Origin: Eudoraea sp.
GTDB taxonomy: Bacteria; Bacteroidota; Bacteroidia; Flavobacteriales; Flavobacteriaceae
Length of the DNA stretch: 6,835 bases
Reading direction: 5' to 3'
Assembly (NCBI GenBank): GCA_013042925.1
Contig: JABDPH010000282.1
Span: forward strand, 1-6,835
A model generated the notes under the pieces. That model was not told the origin of the DNA. It saw nothing but the letters and a program-made list of their open reading frames with translations, and did no database searches. Positions 1-6,396 of this stretch are shown one piece after another (positions within the stretch are counted from its first letter, which is position 1; each line of letters starts with the position of its first letter). Position numbers and translations under genes: made by a program.

Positions 1-120
1 AAAGGTTATCGAAGTGGACATATGATGTACCTCCGCAAAGAAGATTTGGAAAAAGCCAATTCTGATATTAGAAGTTTTATTGAAAAAACCATGTCCAAAG
101 GTAAGTCGGCCAAGTATTAG
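1..120 (+). CDS. C-terminal end of an S10-type serine carboxypeptidase (partial, 5' end outside window)
   Basis: The window opens inside an open frame that ends at TAG 118-120, giving 39 visible residues. They contain G-Y-R-S-G-H-M-M-Y (residues 2-10), which matches the region around the catalytic histidine at the C-terminus of bacterial peptidase family S10. It is followed by an amphipathic helix with the family's typical ending (L-x-K-A-x-x-D-I-R-S-F-I). S10 enzymes are alpha/beta-hydrolase-fold serine carboxypeptidases that remove C-terminal residues from peptides, and bacterial members are usually exported. His7 of the fragment would be the catalytic His; Ser and Asp lie upstream, outside the window. 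The last dozen residues (K/S/G-rich) look like an unstructured tail. The assignment rests on one short motif block, so family membership is likely but substrate and localisation cannot be judged. Confidence 0.75.
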   Translation, partial: KGYRSGHMMYLRKEDLEKANSDIRSFIEKTMSKGKSAKY

Positions 121-245
121 GTCTACAATACTTATGCCGATATTATCAAAACCTTAAACGAAGATTGTTTGGCTCTATTAACTGAATTATTCAGGAAGTT
201 TCCTTGCCTATGAATCTTTATTCATTGTCCTTTTTCTTTTTTAGT

Positions 246-278
246 TTTCGACAAATAGCCTATTCTCCCATACTTTTA
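246..278 (+). promoter_or_regulatory. weak candidate Bacteroidota promoter for the lipoprotein gene
   Basis: TACTTTTA at 271-278 fits the Bacteroidota -7 consensus TAnnTTTG at all but the last base. A TTTC at 246-249 lies 21 bp upstream, where the -33 element (TTTG/TTG) is expected. Transcription would then start near 285, about 50 nt before the preferred start codon. In sequence this AT-rich such matches arise by chance. The rest of 121-337 shows no gene, and I found no convincing terminator for the upstream peptidase gene. Confidence 0.25.
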
Positions 279-337
279 TGGTCACATAAGCGTTAAAAGA
301 ACATATAAATGTGATTAATAAACAAATCTTTAACGTT

Positions 338-1198
338 ATGAAAAATTGGAGAGTATACGGCATATCAGCTATAATTGCCTTATTTTTTACAATTTCCTGC
401 GAGAAATCTGATGAAACAATAGATGCGGCTAATAGCCTGGCATTACCACTTTATGAGTCTATGGCAATAGACTTTAGCGATTTTACCGATGATTCAAACT
501 CAGGTAAAAGTACTGCACTGGTTTATAATGATAAAGCCCCCAATGGCAATTGGTTTTTTTCTCAAATTGTCGTGGGCGTCTGGAATTCAACCCTTTTTAC
601 AACCCTTGCCGTTCCGGTAGCATCTTTCAAATCTGCTTTTGCACATTCTCCTGAAGATTTAGGAGATAATATATGGCAATGGACCTACCAGGTAGATGGC
701 TTTACCAGTCAATATACTGCCCGTCTTACAGGGGAAGTAACAGGTGAAGAAGTTCTATGGAAAATGTATATTACAAAGATTGGAATTGGAGCTTTTGAAG
801 AATTTTTATGGTTTTCCGGAAGTTCTGCAATGGATGGTAATAGCGGATTTTGGATATTAAATCAAAGTCCGGAAAACCCTGTAGCTATGCTAAGAATAGA
901 CTGGGAACGAACTAATGACGAAATTGGCAATATTCGATATACCTGGGTTAGAGAACTGGATGAACAGGAGAATGATGACATGTTCAAAGACAGCTATCTT
1001 GAATACGGGCTTCAGGATGGTGATTTTGACGCCTATTTTAACGCCTATGCTTATGACAGTAACAGGCAGGATTTTAGTGATGTAAGAATTGAATGGAATA
1101 GAGATACCTTTGTAGGAAGAGTAAGGGCATTTAACTATTTTGAAGATGAAGAATGGCATTGTTGGGATGGTAATGGTGAAGATGTTCCATGTGAATAA
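338..1198 (+). CDS. secreted lipoprotein of unknown function
   Basis: I do not recognise a named family. Starting at ATG 338 gives 286 aa with a textbook lipoprotein signal: M-K-N-W-R, a hydrophobic core (about residues 7-19) and a lipobox-like T-I-S-C with Cys21. An in-frame GTG at 311 would add nine residues ahead of the basic n-region and is less likely. Cys21 is followed by E-K-S-D-E, resembling the charged export signal that sends Bacteroidota lipoproteins to the cell surface, so surface exposure is plausible. The mature part is rich in Trp, Phe, Tyr, Asp and Glu with alternating beta-like stretches, suggesting a beta-sandwich or barrel fold. The C-terminus carries W-H-C-W-D-x-N-G-E-D-V-P-C-E, with Cys275 and Cys285 able to form a disulfide around an acidic, possibly Ca-binding, loop. 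It is monocistronic: a strong terminator follows 24 bp after the stop. Confidence 0.85.
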   Translation: MKNWRVYGISAIIALFFTISCEKSDETIDAANSLALPLYESMAIDFSDFTDDSNSGKSTALVYNDKAPNGNWFFSQIVVGVWNSTLFTTLAVPVASFKSAFAHSPEDLGDNIWQWTYQVDGFTSQYTARLTGEVTGEEVLWKMYITKIGIGAFEEFLWFSGSSAMDGNSGFWILNQSPENPVAMLRIDWERTNDEIGNIRYTWVRELDEQENDDMFKDSYLEYGLQDGDFDAYFNAYAYDSNRQDFSDVRIEWNRDTFVGRVRAFNYFEDEEWHCWDGNGEDVPCE

Positions 1199-1221
1199 TT
1201 AGACCTATTAATTAAATATAG

Positions 1222-1249
1222 AACCCTGCATTAAATGCGGGGTTTTTTT
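1222..1249 (+). terminator. Rho-independent terminator of the lipoprotein gene
   Basis: AACCCTGCA (1222-1230) pairs with TGCGGGGTT (1236-1244) to give a 9-bp stem with one G-U pair and the 5-nt loop TTAAA. The stem runs into an uninterrupted T tract through 1249. It sits 24 bp after the lipoprotein stop codon and separates that gene from the esterase operon. The 107 bp from here to the next start hold no gene. Confidence 0.9.
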
Positions 1250-1322
1250 GTTCTTATCATCCTTCGAATTCCACGTTCAAACAGACCTTTAAATTATAGC
1301 TATTTATTCTTATAACATTTTG

Positions 1323-1331
1323 TACCTTTTG
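1323..1331 (+). promoter_or_regulatory. candidate -7 element for the esterase operon
   Basis: TACCTTTTG at 1323-1331 is TAnnTTTG with one extra T. It lies 25 bp before the esterase ATG, downstream of the terminator where a new promoter is needed. No good TTTG -33 element is visible at the proper distance; the upstream stretch is simply AT-rich. The position supports it more than the match does. Confidence 0.3.
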
Positions 1332-1356
1332 AAGCAATATAATATAACTGAGAATT

Positions 1357-2049
1357 ATGATTTTAAACAATTTCAAGAACATTCTGGTAATCTGCCTATT
1401 TTTTACGTACTCCATTTTAAGTGCCCAGGATTGGGCTCAACTTGAACACTTCAGCTCTGCCAATAAAGAACTCCCCGATGTTAAAAACAATGAAAATCGT
1501 GTCGTTTTTATGGGCAACTCTATTACCATTGGGTGGTCTCATCACCAGCCGGAGTTTTTTGAGGGTAAACCATATGTGAACAGAGGAATAAGTGGACAAA
1601 CAACTCCGCAAATGCTGGTAAGGTTCAGACAAGATGTAATTGATTTAAAGCCTAAAGTAGTCGCTATCCTGGCAGGAACCAATGATATTGCCGGTAACAC
1701 GGGGCCATCTACTTTGGAGATGATTGCAGACAATCTGATGTCCATGGCCGAATTGGCGGAAGCCAATGGCATAAAAGTAGTTTTATGCTCTGTTCTACCT
1801 GCTTATGACTATCCCTGGCGCAAAGGACTTAAGCCAAATGAAAAGATTCCTGCACTAAACAATATGATAAAGGCATATTCCGAGCGCAAAGGCTTTGTTT
1901 ACCTGGATTACTTTTCAGCAATGACCGATGGTAATAATGGCCTGCGACAAGATCTTGGCAGTGATGGGGTTCATCCAAATAAAAAGGGATATGAGTTAAT
2001 GGCTCCATTGGCAGAAAAAGCCATAAATGATGCATTGGCCAGGGAATAG
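1357..2049 (+). CDS. exported SGNH/GDSL-family esterase or lipase
   Basis: This 230-aa protein has a Sec signal peptide (hydrophobic residues about 8-21, likely cut in L-S-A|Q-D after Ala23), so it acts in the periplasm or outside the cell. All four SGNH blocks are present: block I F-M-G-N-S-I-T (Ser55 nucleophile), block II N-R-G-I-S-G (Gly77 oxyanion hole), block III A-G-T-N-D (Asn109 oxyanion hole), and block V S-D-G-V-H-P-N (Asp203 and His206 complete the triad). The length is normal for a single-domain family member. Block I is G-N-S rather than the name-giving G-D-S. Family members hydrolyse acyl esters, and many secreted Bacteroidota ones are carbohydrate or platelet-activating-factor-acetylhydrolase-like esterases that deacetylate glycans; the actual substrate is not readable here. 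It is first in a probable operon, with the oxidoreductase gene 60 bp downstream. Confidence 0.93.
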   Translation: MILNNFKNILVICLFFTYSILSAQDWAQLEHFSSANKELPDVKNNENRVVFMGNSITIGWSHHQPEFFEGKPYVNRGISGQTTPQMLVRFRQDVIDLKPKVVAILAGTNDIAGNTGPSTLEMIADNLMSMAELAEANGIKVVLCSVLPAYDYPWRKGLKPNEKIPALNNMIKAYSERKGFVYLDYFSAMTDGNNGLRQDLGSDGVHPNKKGYELMAPLAEKAINDALARE

Positions 2050-2109
2050 TTACATTTTTATCTACTTTATAAAAATCAACTTCAAGTTATAAATAGCACT
2101 TTAAGTACC

Positions 2110-3282
2110 ATGGTTAGATACCTGCTGACTTTCACATTTGTACTAGCTTTCTCTGTATTGATCGCACAAGGAAGTAACGCAAATGAATTGAAAATGATTG
2201 AGGTTTCCGGATTTAAAAGTGGTATTCAATCCAAAACACTTAAAGTAGGAGTCATCGGTTTGGTTCATACCCATGTGCACTGGATTTTGGGAAGAGAGAA
2301 CCGCGGAGATATTGAGATTGTTGGAATTGTGGAACCTCCCAGAGACCTGGCCAGTAAATATGCAAGGCAGCATGGATTTTCTATGGACATAGTCTATGAA
2401 ACGATGGAAGAAATGATAGAGGAAACTAAACCGGAAGCTGTGACTGCATTCAACACTATTTATGATCATCTGAAGGTTGTTGAATATTGTGCTCCAAAAG
2501 GAATCCATATTATGGTAGAGAAACCGCTTGCTGTTAATTGGAAGCATGCCAAAAGGATGATTGAATTAGCCAAGAAGCACAATGTATATCTATTAACTAA
2601 CTATGAAACCTCATGGTATGCAAGCAATCAGGCGGCATACGATAGTGTACATAATTCTGGAAAAATAGGTGAGATTAGAAAAATTGTATTCCATACCGGA
2701 CATCAGGGGCCAATAGAAATAGGTTGTAATCCTGAGTTTTTGGAGTGGCTCACCGATCCTGTCTTAAATGGTGGTGGGGCCTTAACGGATTTTGGATGTT
2801 ACGGTGCGAATTTGGTCACCTGGCTTATGAAAGGAATCGAACCAGTAAGCGTTTCATGTACATTACAACAAATTAAACCACATCTTTATCCGAAAGTTGA
2901 GGATGAGGCCACCGTAGTTCTTACCTATCCCAGTGCGCAAGTAATTATTCAGGCCTCATGGAATTGGCCACAAAATGTTAAGGATATGGAGATTTATGGC
3001 AATTCAGGTTATATTTTTTGTAAGAATAGTGTGGATATGGAAATTCTCGCAAAGGGAAATAAGCAAAGCACTAAAGTTAAGGCCATTCCTTTGCCAAAAG
3101 GCCTAAATGATCCTTTTGCATTAATGCAACAGCTGGTTAAGGAAGGATATGTCTTGCCACCATTTTCACCTTCAAGTATTGAAAATAATGCTATTGTTAT
3201 GCAAATCCTGGAGGCAGCTAAAATTTCTGCTAAAAATGGATCTACAGTATTTTGGGATGATTTCGTGAAAACAATAGAATAA
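2110..3282 (+). CDS. exported Gfo/Idh/MocA-family oxidoreductase
   Basis: This 390-aa protein has the two-domain build of the family. Residues 44-160 form the N-terminal Rossmann domain, opening K-V-G-V-I-G-L-V-H-T-H (45-55) and ending with the E-K-P-L-A block (137-141), whose Lys138 is the usual catalytic lysine. Residues about 185-350 form the alpha/beta domain, with G-G-G-A-L-T-D-F-G-C-Y-G (221-232) and Y-G-N-S-G-Y-I (296-302). D-x-G-x-Y at 227-231 recalls the glucose-fructose oxidoreductase type rather than the D-x-G-x-H of inositol dehydrogenases. The family moves hydride between NAD(P) and a sugar or polyol. A Sec-type N-terminus (hydrophobic 5-19, cut after Ala19 or Ala24) precedes the domain and has no twin arginine. 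An internal ATG at 2194 (Met29) would give a cytosolic form. The glycosyltransferase starts 20 bp downstream, pointing to a shared transcript. The substrate is unknown; a sugar or glycan is likely. Confidence 0.9.
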   Translation: MVRYLLTFTFVLAFSVLIAQGSNANELKMIEVSGFKSGIQSKTLKVGVIGLVHTHVHWILGRENRGDIEIVGIVEPPRDLASKYARQHGFSMDIVYETMEEMIEETKPEAVTAFNTIYDHLKVVEYCAPKGIHIMVEKPLAVNWKHAKRMIELAKKHNVYLLTNYETSWYASNQAAYDSVHNSGKIGEIRKIVFHTGHQGPIEIGCNPEFLEWLTDPVLNGGGALTDFGCYGANLVTWLMKGIEPVSVSCTLQQIKPHLYPKVEDEATVVLTYPSAQVIIQASWNWPQNVKDMEIYGNSGYIFCKNSVDMEILAKGNKQSTKVKAIPLPKGLNDPFALMQQLVKEGYVLPPFSPSSIENNAIVMQILEAAKISAKNGSTVFWDDFVKTIE

Positions 3283-3302
3283 TTACTCCAATTGCGCTTT
3301 TA

Positions 3303-4310
3303 ATGAAAAATCATCTTATTAGTATACTCATCCCATTTAAGAATACTTCTGTGTTCCTGCCAGAGTGCATTGAATCTGTTATATCTCAGAATTACCAAAA
3401 CTGGGAAATAATTGCGATAGATGACCACTCCTCTGATAACAGCAAGATTATTCTTGAGCATTATTCATCTGCGGATACAAGGATAAAAGTACATACCAAT
3501 AAAGGAGAAGGTATTATTTCAGCACTTAGGACGGCCTATAATTTAAGTAAGGGAGAATTAATAACAAGAATGGATTCTGATGATATTATGAATCCAAATA
3601 AATTAAAAATCCTGGCTTCGGGATTAGAAAAGCATGGAAAAGGGCACGTAGCTATAGGTGGTGTTCAATACTTTTCTGACCGTGGAATAAGCAATGGTTA
3701 CGAGCGATATGAAAGATGGTTGAACAAGCTTACCTCCCGAGGAGCTAACTACTCTGAGATATATAAGGAATGTGTCATCCCCTCCCCTTGTTGGATGGTC
3801 CACAAAAAAGATTTAGAGGATTGTGGAGCTTTTGAGCACAATAGATACCCGGAGGACTATGATCTTACATTTCGCTTTTATGAGATGGGTTTACAATGTA
3901 TCCCATGTAACGATATTTTACACCTTTGGCGCGACTATGACACTAGAACCTCAAGAACCAGTGAGCACTATGCCCAGAATTATTTTTTGCATTTAAAACT
4001 TTATTACTATTTAAAACTTCATCATGATAAAAGCCGGCCTTTGACAGTTTGGGGTGCAGGGAATAAAGGAAAAAGCGTTGCCAGAGATTTGATAAAACAC
4101 AAGATTCCTTTCTATTGGTTATGCGATAATCCAAAAAAGATAGGTAAAAATATTTATGGTCAGGAATTAAGACATTTTGATTATCTGCATAAACTGAAAA
4201 AACCGAAAAGTATAGTTACTGTTGCCAATGAAGAGGCTCAGGAATTGATTAAAAATTTCTTTATGAATTTAGGGCAATATCCTATGATCGATTATTTTTT
4301 CTTTTGTTAG
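3303..4310 (+). CDS. family 2 glycosyltransferase with C-terminal Rossmann-like domain
   Basis: This 335-aa cytosolic protein has no signal peptide or membrane segment. Residues 1-210 are a GT-A fold of family GT2: S-I-L-I-P-F-K-N at 7-14, I-D-D-H-S-S-D-N-S at 39-47 (nucleotide binding), R-M-D-S-D-D at 89-94 (the DxD metal/nucleotide-sugar motif) and P-E-D-Y-D-L at 183-188 (acidic catalytic-base region). All key acidic residues are present, so it should be active, moving a sugar from a nucleotide donor to a lipid, glycan or protein acceptor. Residues about 245-320 form a second domain beginning L-T-V-W-G-A-G-N-K-G-K, followed by C-D-N-P-K-K-x-G-x-x-I-x-G. This resembles the Rossmann-like C-terminal domain found in some sugar C-methyltransferases and in some GT2 proteins. 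It follows the oxidoreductase by 20 bp and is probably the last gene of the operon; no clear terminator follows. The donor and acceptor are not identifiable. Confidence 0.92.
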   Translation: MKNHLISILIPFKNTSVFLPECIESVISQNYQNWEIIAIDDHSSDNSKIILEHYSSADTRIKVHTNKGEGIISALRTAYNLSKGELITRMDSDDIMNPNKLKILASGLEKHGKGHVAIGGVQYFSDRGISNGYERYERWLNKLTSRGANYSEIYKECVIPSPCWMVHKKDLEDCGAFEHNRYPEDYDLTFRFYEMGLQCIPCNDILHLWRDYDTRTSRTSEHYAQNYFLHLKLYYYLKLHHDKSRPLTVWGAGNKGKSVARDLIKHKIPFYWLCDNPKKIGKNIYGQELRHFDYLHKLKKPKSIVTVANEEAQELIKNFFMNLGQYPMIDYFFFC

Positions 4311-4401
4311 GGAACATATTCATAGACTAGGTTTTAAAGAGTTTTAGACGTATAAGTACGGCCCAAATATTAAATGTTTTTTTATATGCTACTCGAATTC
4401 C

Positions 4402-4474
4402 TTCCCAATTTTGTCATAATTCCTAGGCATTTTCTTCTCAATACTTTATATATTTGTCAAATCAAAATTGGGAA
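4402..4474. repeat. perfect 12-bp inverted repeat reaching a start codon
   Basis: TTCCCAATTTTG at 4402-4413 is the exact reverse complement of CAAAATTGGGAA at 4463-4474, with a 49-bp spacer. Flanking bases do not extend the match. The last base of the right arm is the A of the preferred ATG of the BatA-domain gene. The repeat could be a paired operator in DNA, or a hairpin in read-through RNA that hides the translation start. Either role is inference; a chance 12-bp match in AT-rich DNA is possible, though the central CCC/GGG makes it less trivial. Confidence 0.5.
4449..4456 (+). promoter_or_regulatory. candidate -7 element of the BatA/dihydroorotase-like operon
   Basis: TATATTTG at 4449-4456 matches the Bacteroidota -7 consensus TAnnTTTG in every fixed position. 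Transcription would begin around 4463, leaving a leader of about 11 nt before the ATG at 4474. A T-rich stretch at 4429-4434 is the only -33-like sequence and is closer than ideal. The non-coding stretch 4311-4473 otherwise holds the inverted repeat and a T run at 4377-4383 without a convincing stem. Confidence 0.4.
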
Positions 4475-6396
4475 TGCTGTTTAAATATCCGGAACTCCTT
4501 TGGGCCTTTTTTCTGCTTCTGATTCCCATATTAATTCACCTCTTTCAACTTCGGAGATTCAAGAAAACTCCATTTACCAATGTAAAGCTCTTACAAAAAG
4601 TAGTTGCGCAGTCTCGCAAAAGCAGCGAGATAAAAAAATGGCTTTTGCTTATCTCAAGAGCATTATTACTTTCATGTCTAATCCTCGCTTTTTCACAACC
4701 CTATTTGGCCAATGAATCAGCCGCATACGAGAAAGAAACAGTAATCTACCTAGACAACTCGTTTAGCATGCAGGCTAAAACAGACAATGGAACATTGCTT
4801 CAGGATGCTGTCCAGAAATTATTAAAAGATCTGCCCAAGGATAAGACATTCAATCTTTTTACCAATGACAGGGTTTTCTCCAACACTACCCTACCCGATA
4901 TTCGCAATGATCTTTTGACTCTTCCCTATACCTATAATCAACTGGAAATTAAGGATATACTTCTTAAAGGGAGAAATTTATTTAGCAAAGATGAAAACTC
5001 AATTAAGTATTTGGTGTTGGCTTCTGATTTTCAAAACAGAAAAGCTATTGAAATATCCGATACCCTTGGAAGTGTCCAAACTTTTTTCGTTCAATTAAAG
5101 CCCGAAAATTATTCTAATACGGTATTGGATTCAGCATATATAGCCAAAGTAAATCCAACTACTATAGACCTCTCTGTGAATTTAGCTACAACGGGCAAAT
5201 TGGCAACTATCCCTGTTTCATTATTTAATGATGGCAAGTTAATTGCTAAGACGGCAGCTATTTTTGATGAAAACAGAAAATCCAATATCATATTTACCTT
5301 ACCTTCTGACGAAGTAATAAAAGGTAGAATTGAAATATCAGATATTGGATTGCCATATGATAATCAGTTGTTCTTTAATATTAACCAAAAGGATAAAATT
5401 AAAGTATTAACCATAAGTGAGTCGGATAGTGAATTTTTAGAAAGAATATTTACTGAAGATGAATTCATTTTTCTGGATGTGGGAATTAAGAATATTAATT
5501 ACACTGATTTGGAGTCACAAAACCTAATAATTTTAAACGAATTAAAAACGATTCCTGTCTCACTCAAAAATACGCTGAGCGATTATACTCAAAAAGGGGG
5601 GCATCTGTTAATTATACCATCGTCTGAAGCAAATATTGAAAACTACAATAGTTTTATTGGAAAATATTTTTCTACTTCCATCTCAAATAGAATTGATGAA
5701 GAACGAAACATAACGCAAATTAACTTTGACCATCCTCTTTATAATAATGTATTCGTCCAAAGGGTAAGCAATTTTCAGTATCCAAGGGTTACCAGCTATT
5801 TCAAAATTGGAACAACAGCACCGAAAATACTTTCATTACAGGATCAATCTGCCTTCCTTGTTGGACTGGATGGCATATACTTATTTACTGCTGCGATTCG
5901 TAATGCGAATTCAAATTTCAAGAATTCGCCACTTATAGTGCCTACATTTTATAGCATTGGGGCTAATAGTCTAAAATCATCTGAGTTATATAGTACCCTT
6001 GGTCAATTAACTACAATAGATGTCAAAGCCACACTGACAAGTGATAATATTCTGAAAGTTACTCAGAAAGACTATGAATTTATTCCGGAACAGCAGTCGT
6101 TTGCAAACAAAACTGTATTATCCTTTGATCATAATCCTACTAAAGATGGTATTTATGAAATAAGTGAAAAATCCAGAGCTATTCAAAATATTAGTTTTAA
6201 TTACCCCAGAGCAGAAAGCGAATTTAAATACCTTGATATGGACATTTTAAATAGCAATGCGGTTTTAAATAATTTAATGGAAGTCTTTGAAACCATGGAA
6301 AAAGACGATAGTGTGACTGAGCTATGGAAATGGTTTACTATTTTTGCTATGCTTTTTATGCTGGCCGAAGTTCTTATTCAAAAAATATTTAAATGA
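4474..6396 (+). CDS. BatA-domain / von Willebrand A membrane protein
   Basis: From ATG 4474 the protein is 640 aa and opens with the BatA (aerotolerance N-terminal) signature: M-L-F-K-Y-P-E-L-L-W-A, then hydrophobic helix 1, then I-H-L-F-Q-L-R-R-F-K and T-N-V. A TTG at 4468 would add only two residues and is not needed. A second membrane helix lies at about 56-75. The von Willebrand A domain (about 88-210) has the MIDAS motif D-N-S-F-S at 94-98, a plausible Thr near 153 and Asp185 in L-A-S-D-F. Residues about 306-395 resemble the glutamine-amidotransferase-like beta/alpha domain seen in long Bacteroidota BatA proteins (Y-T-Q-K-G-G-H-L-L-I-I-P at 371-382). Further beta-rich sequence follows, then a C-terminal membrane helix at about 617-637. 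The intact MIDAS suggests metal-dependent protein binding at the envelope; the partner is unknown. The stop overlaps the next start (ATGA), indicating translational coupling. Confidence 0.92.
   Translation: MLFKYPELLWAFFLLLIPILIHLFQLRRFKKTPFTNVKLLQKVVAQSRKSSEIKKWLLLISRALLLSCLILAFSQPYLANESAAYEKETVIYLDNSFSMQAKTDNGTLLQDAVQKLLKDLPKDKTFNLFTNDRVFSNTTLPDIRNDLLTLPYTYNQLEIKDILLKGRNLFSKDENSIKYLVLASDFQNRKAIEISDTLGSVQTFFVQLKPENYSNTVLDSAYIAKVNPTTIDLSVNLATTGKLATIPVSLFNDGKLIAKTAAIFDENRKSNIIFTLPSDEVIKGRIEISDIGLPYDNQLFFNINQKDKIKVLTISESDSEFLERIFTEDEFIFLDVGIKNINYTDLESQNLIILNELKTIPVSLKNTLSDYTQKGGHLLIIPSSEANIENYNSFIGKYFSTSISNRIDEERNITQINFDHPLYNNVFVQRVSNFQYPRVTSYFKIGTTAPKILSLQDQSAFLVGLDGIYLFTAAIRNANSNFKNSPLIVPTFYSIGANSLKSSELYSTLGQLTTIDVKATLTSDNILKVTQKDYEFIPEQQSFANKTVLSFDHNPTKDGIYEISEKSRAIQNISFNYPRAESEFKYLDMDILNSNAVLNNLMEVFETMEKDDSVTELWKWFTIFAMLFMLAEVLIQKIFK

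Noticed and set aside
182..203. Small palindromes CTGAA-TTA-TTCAG and GGAA-GT-TTCC after the peptidase gene
   Set aside because: Stems of 4-5 bp with no following T tract give no support for a terminator or operator.
311..337. GTG start at 311 for the lipoprotein
   Set aside because: It would place nine extra residues before the M-K-N-W-R n-region; starting at ATG 338 gives a normal-length lipoprotein signal with Cys21.
2054..2076. 8-bp perfect inverted repeat ATTTTTAT / ATAAAAAT between the esterase and oxidoreductase genes
   Set aside because: The stem is purely A-T and no T tract follows, so it is not a credible terminator and is easily produced by chance in an AT-rich gap.
2143..2547. 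134-aa open frame on the - strand inside the oxidoreductase gene
   Set aside because: It lies wholly opposite a well-supported gene, shows no recognisable motif, and its composition (many Ser, His, Phe, Cys) is typical of an antisense shadow.
4349..4383. CGTA-TAAG-TACG mini-hairpin followed by a T run after the glycosyltransferase gene
   Set aside because: The stem is only 4 bp and the T run begins 16 bp later, so it does not have terminator geometry.
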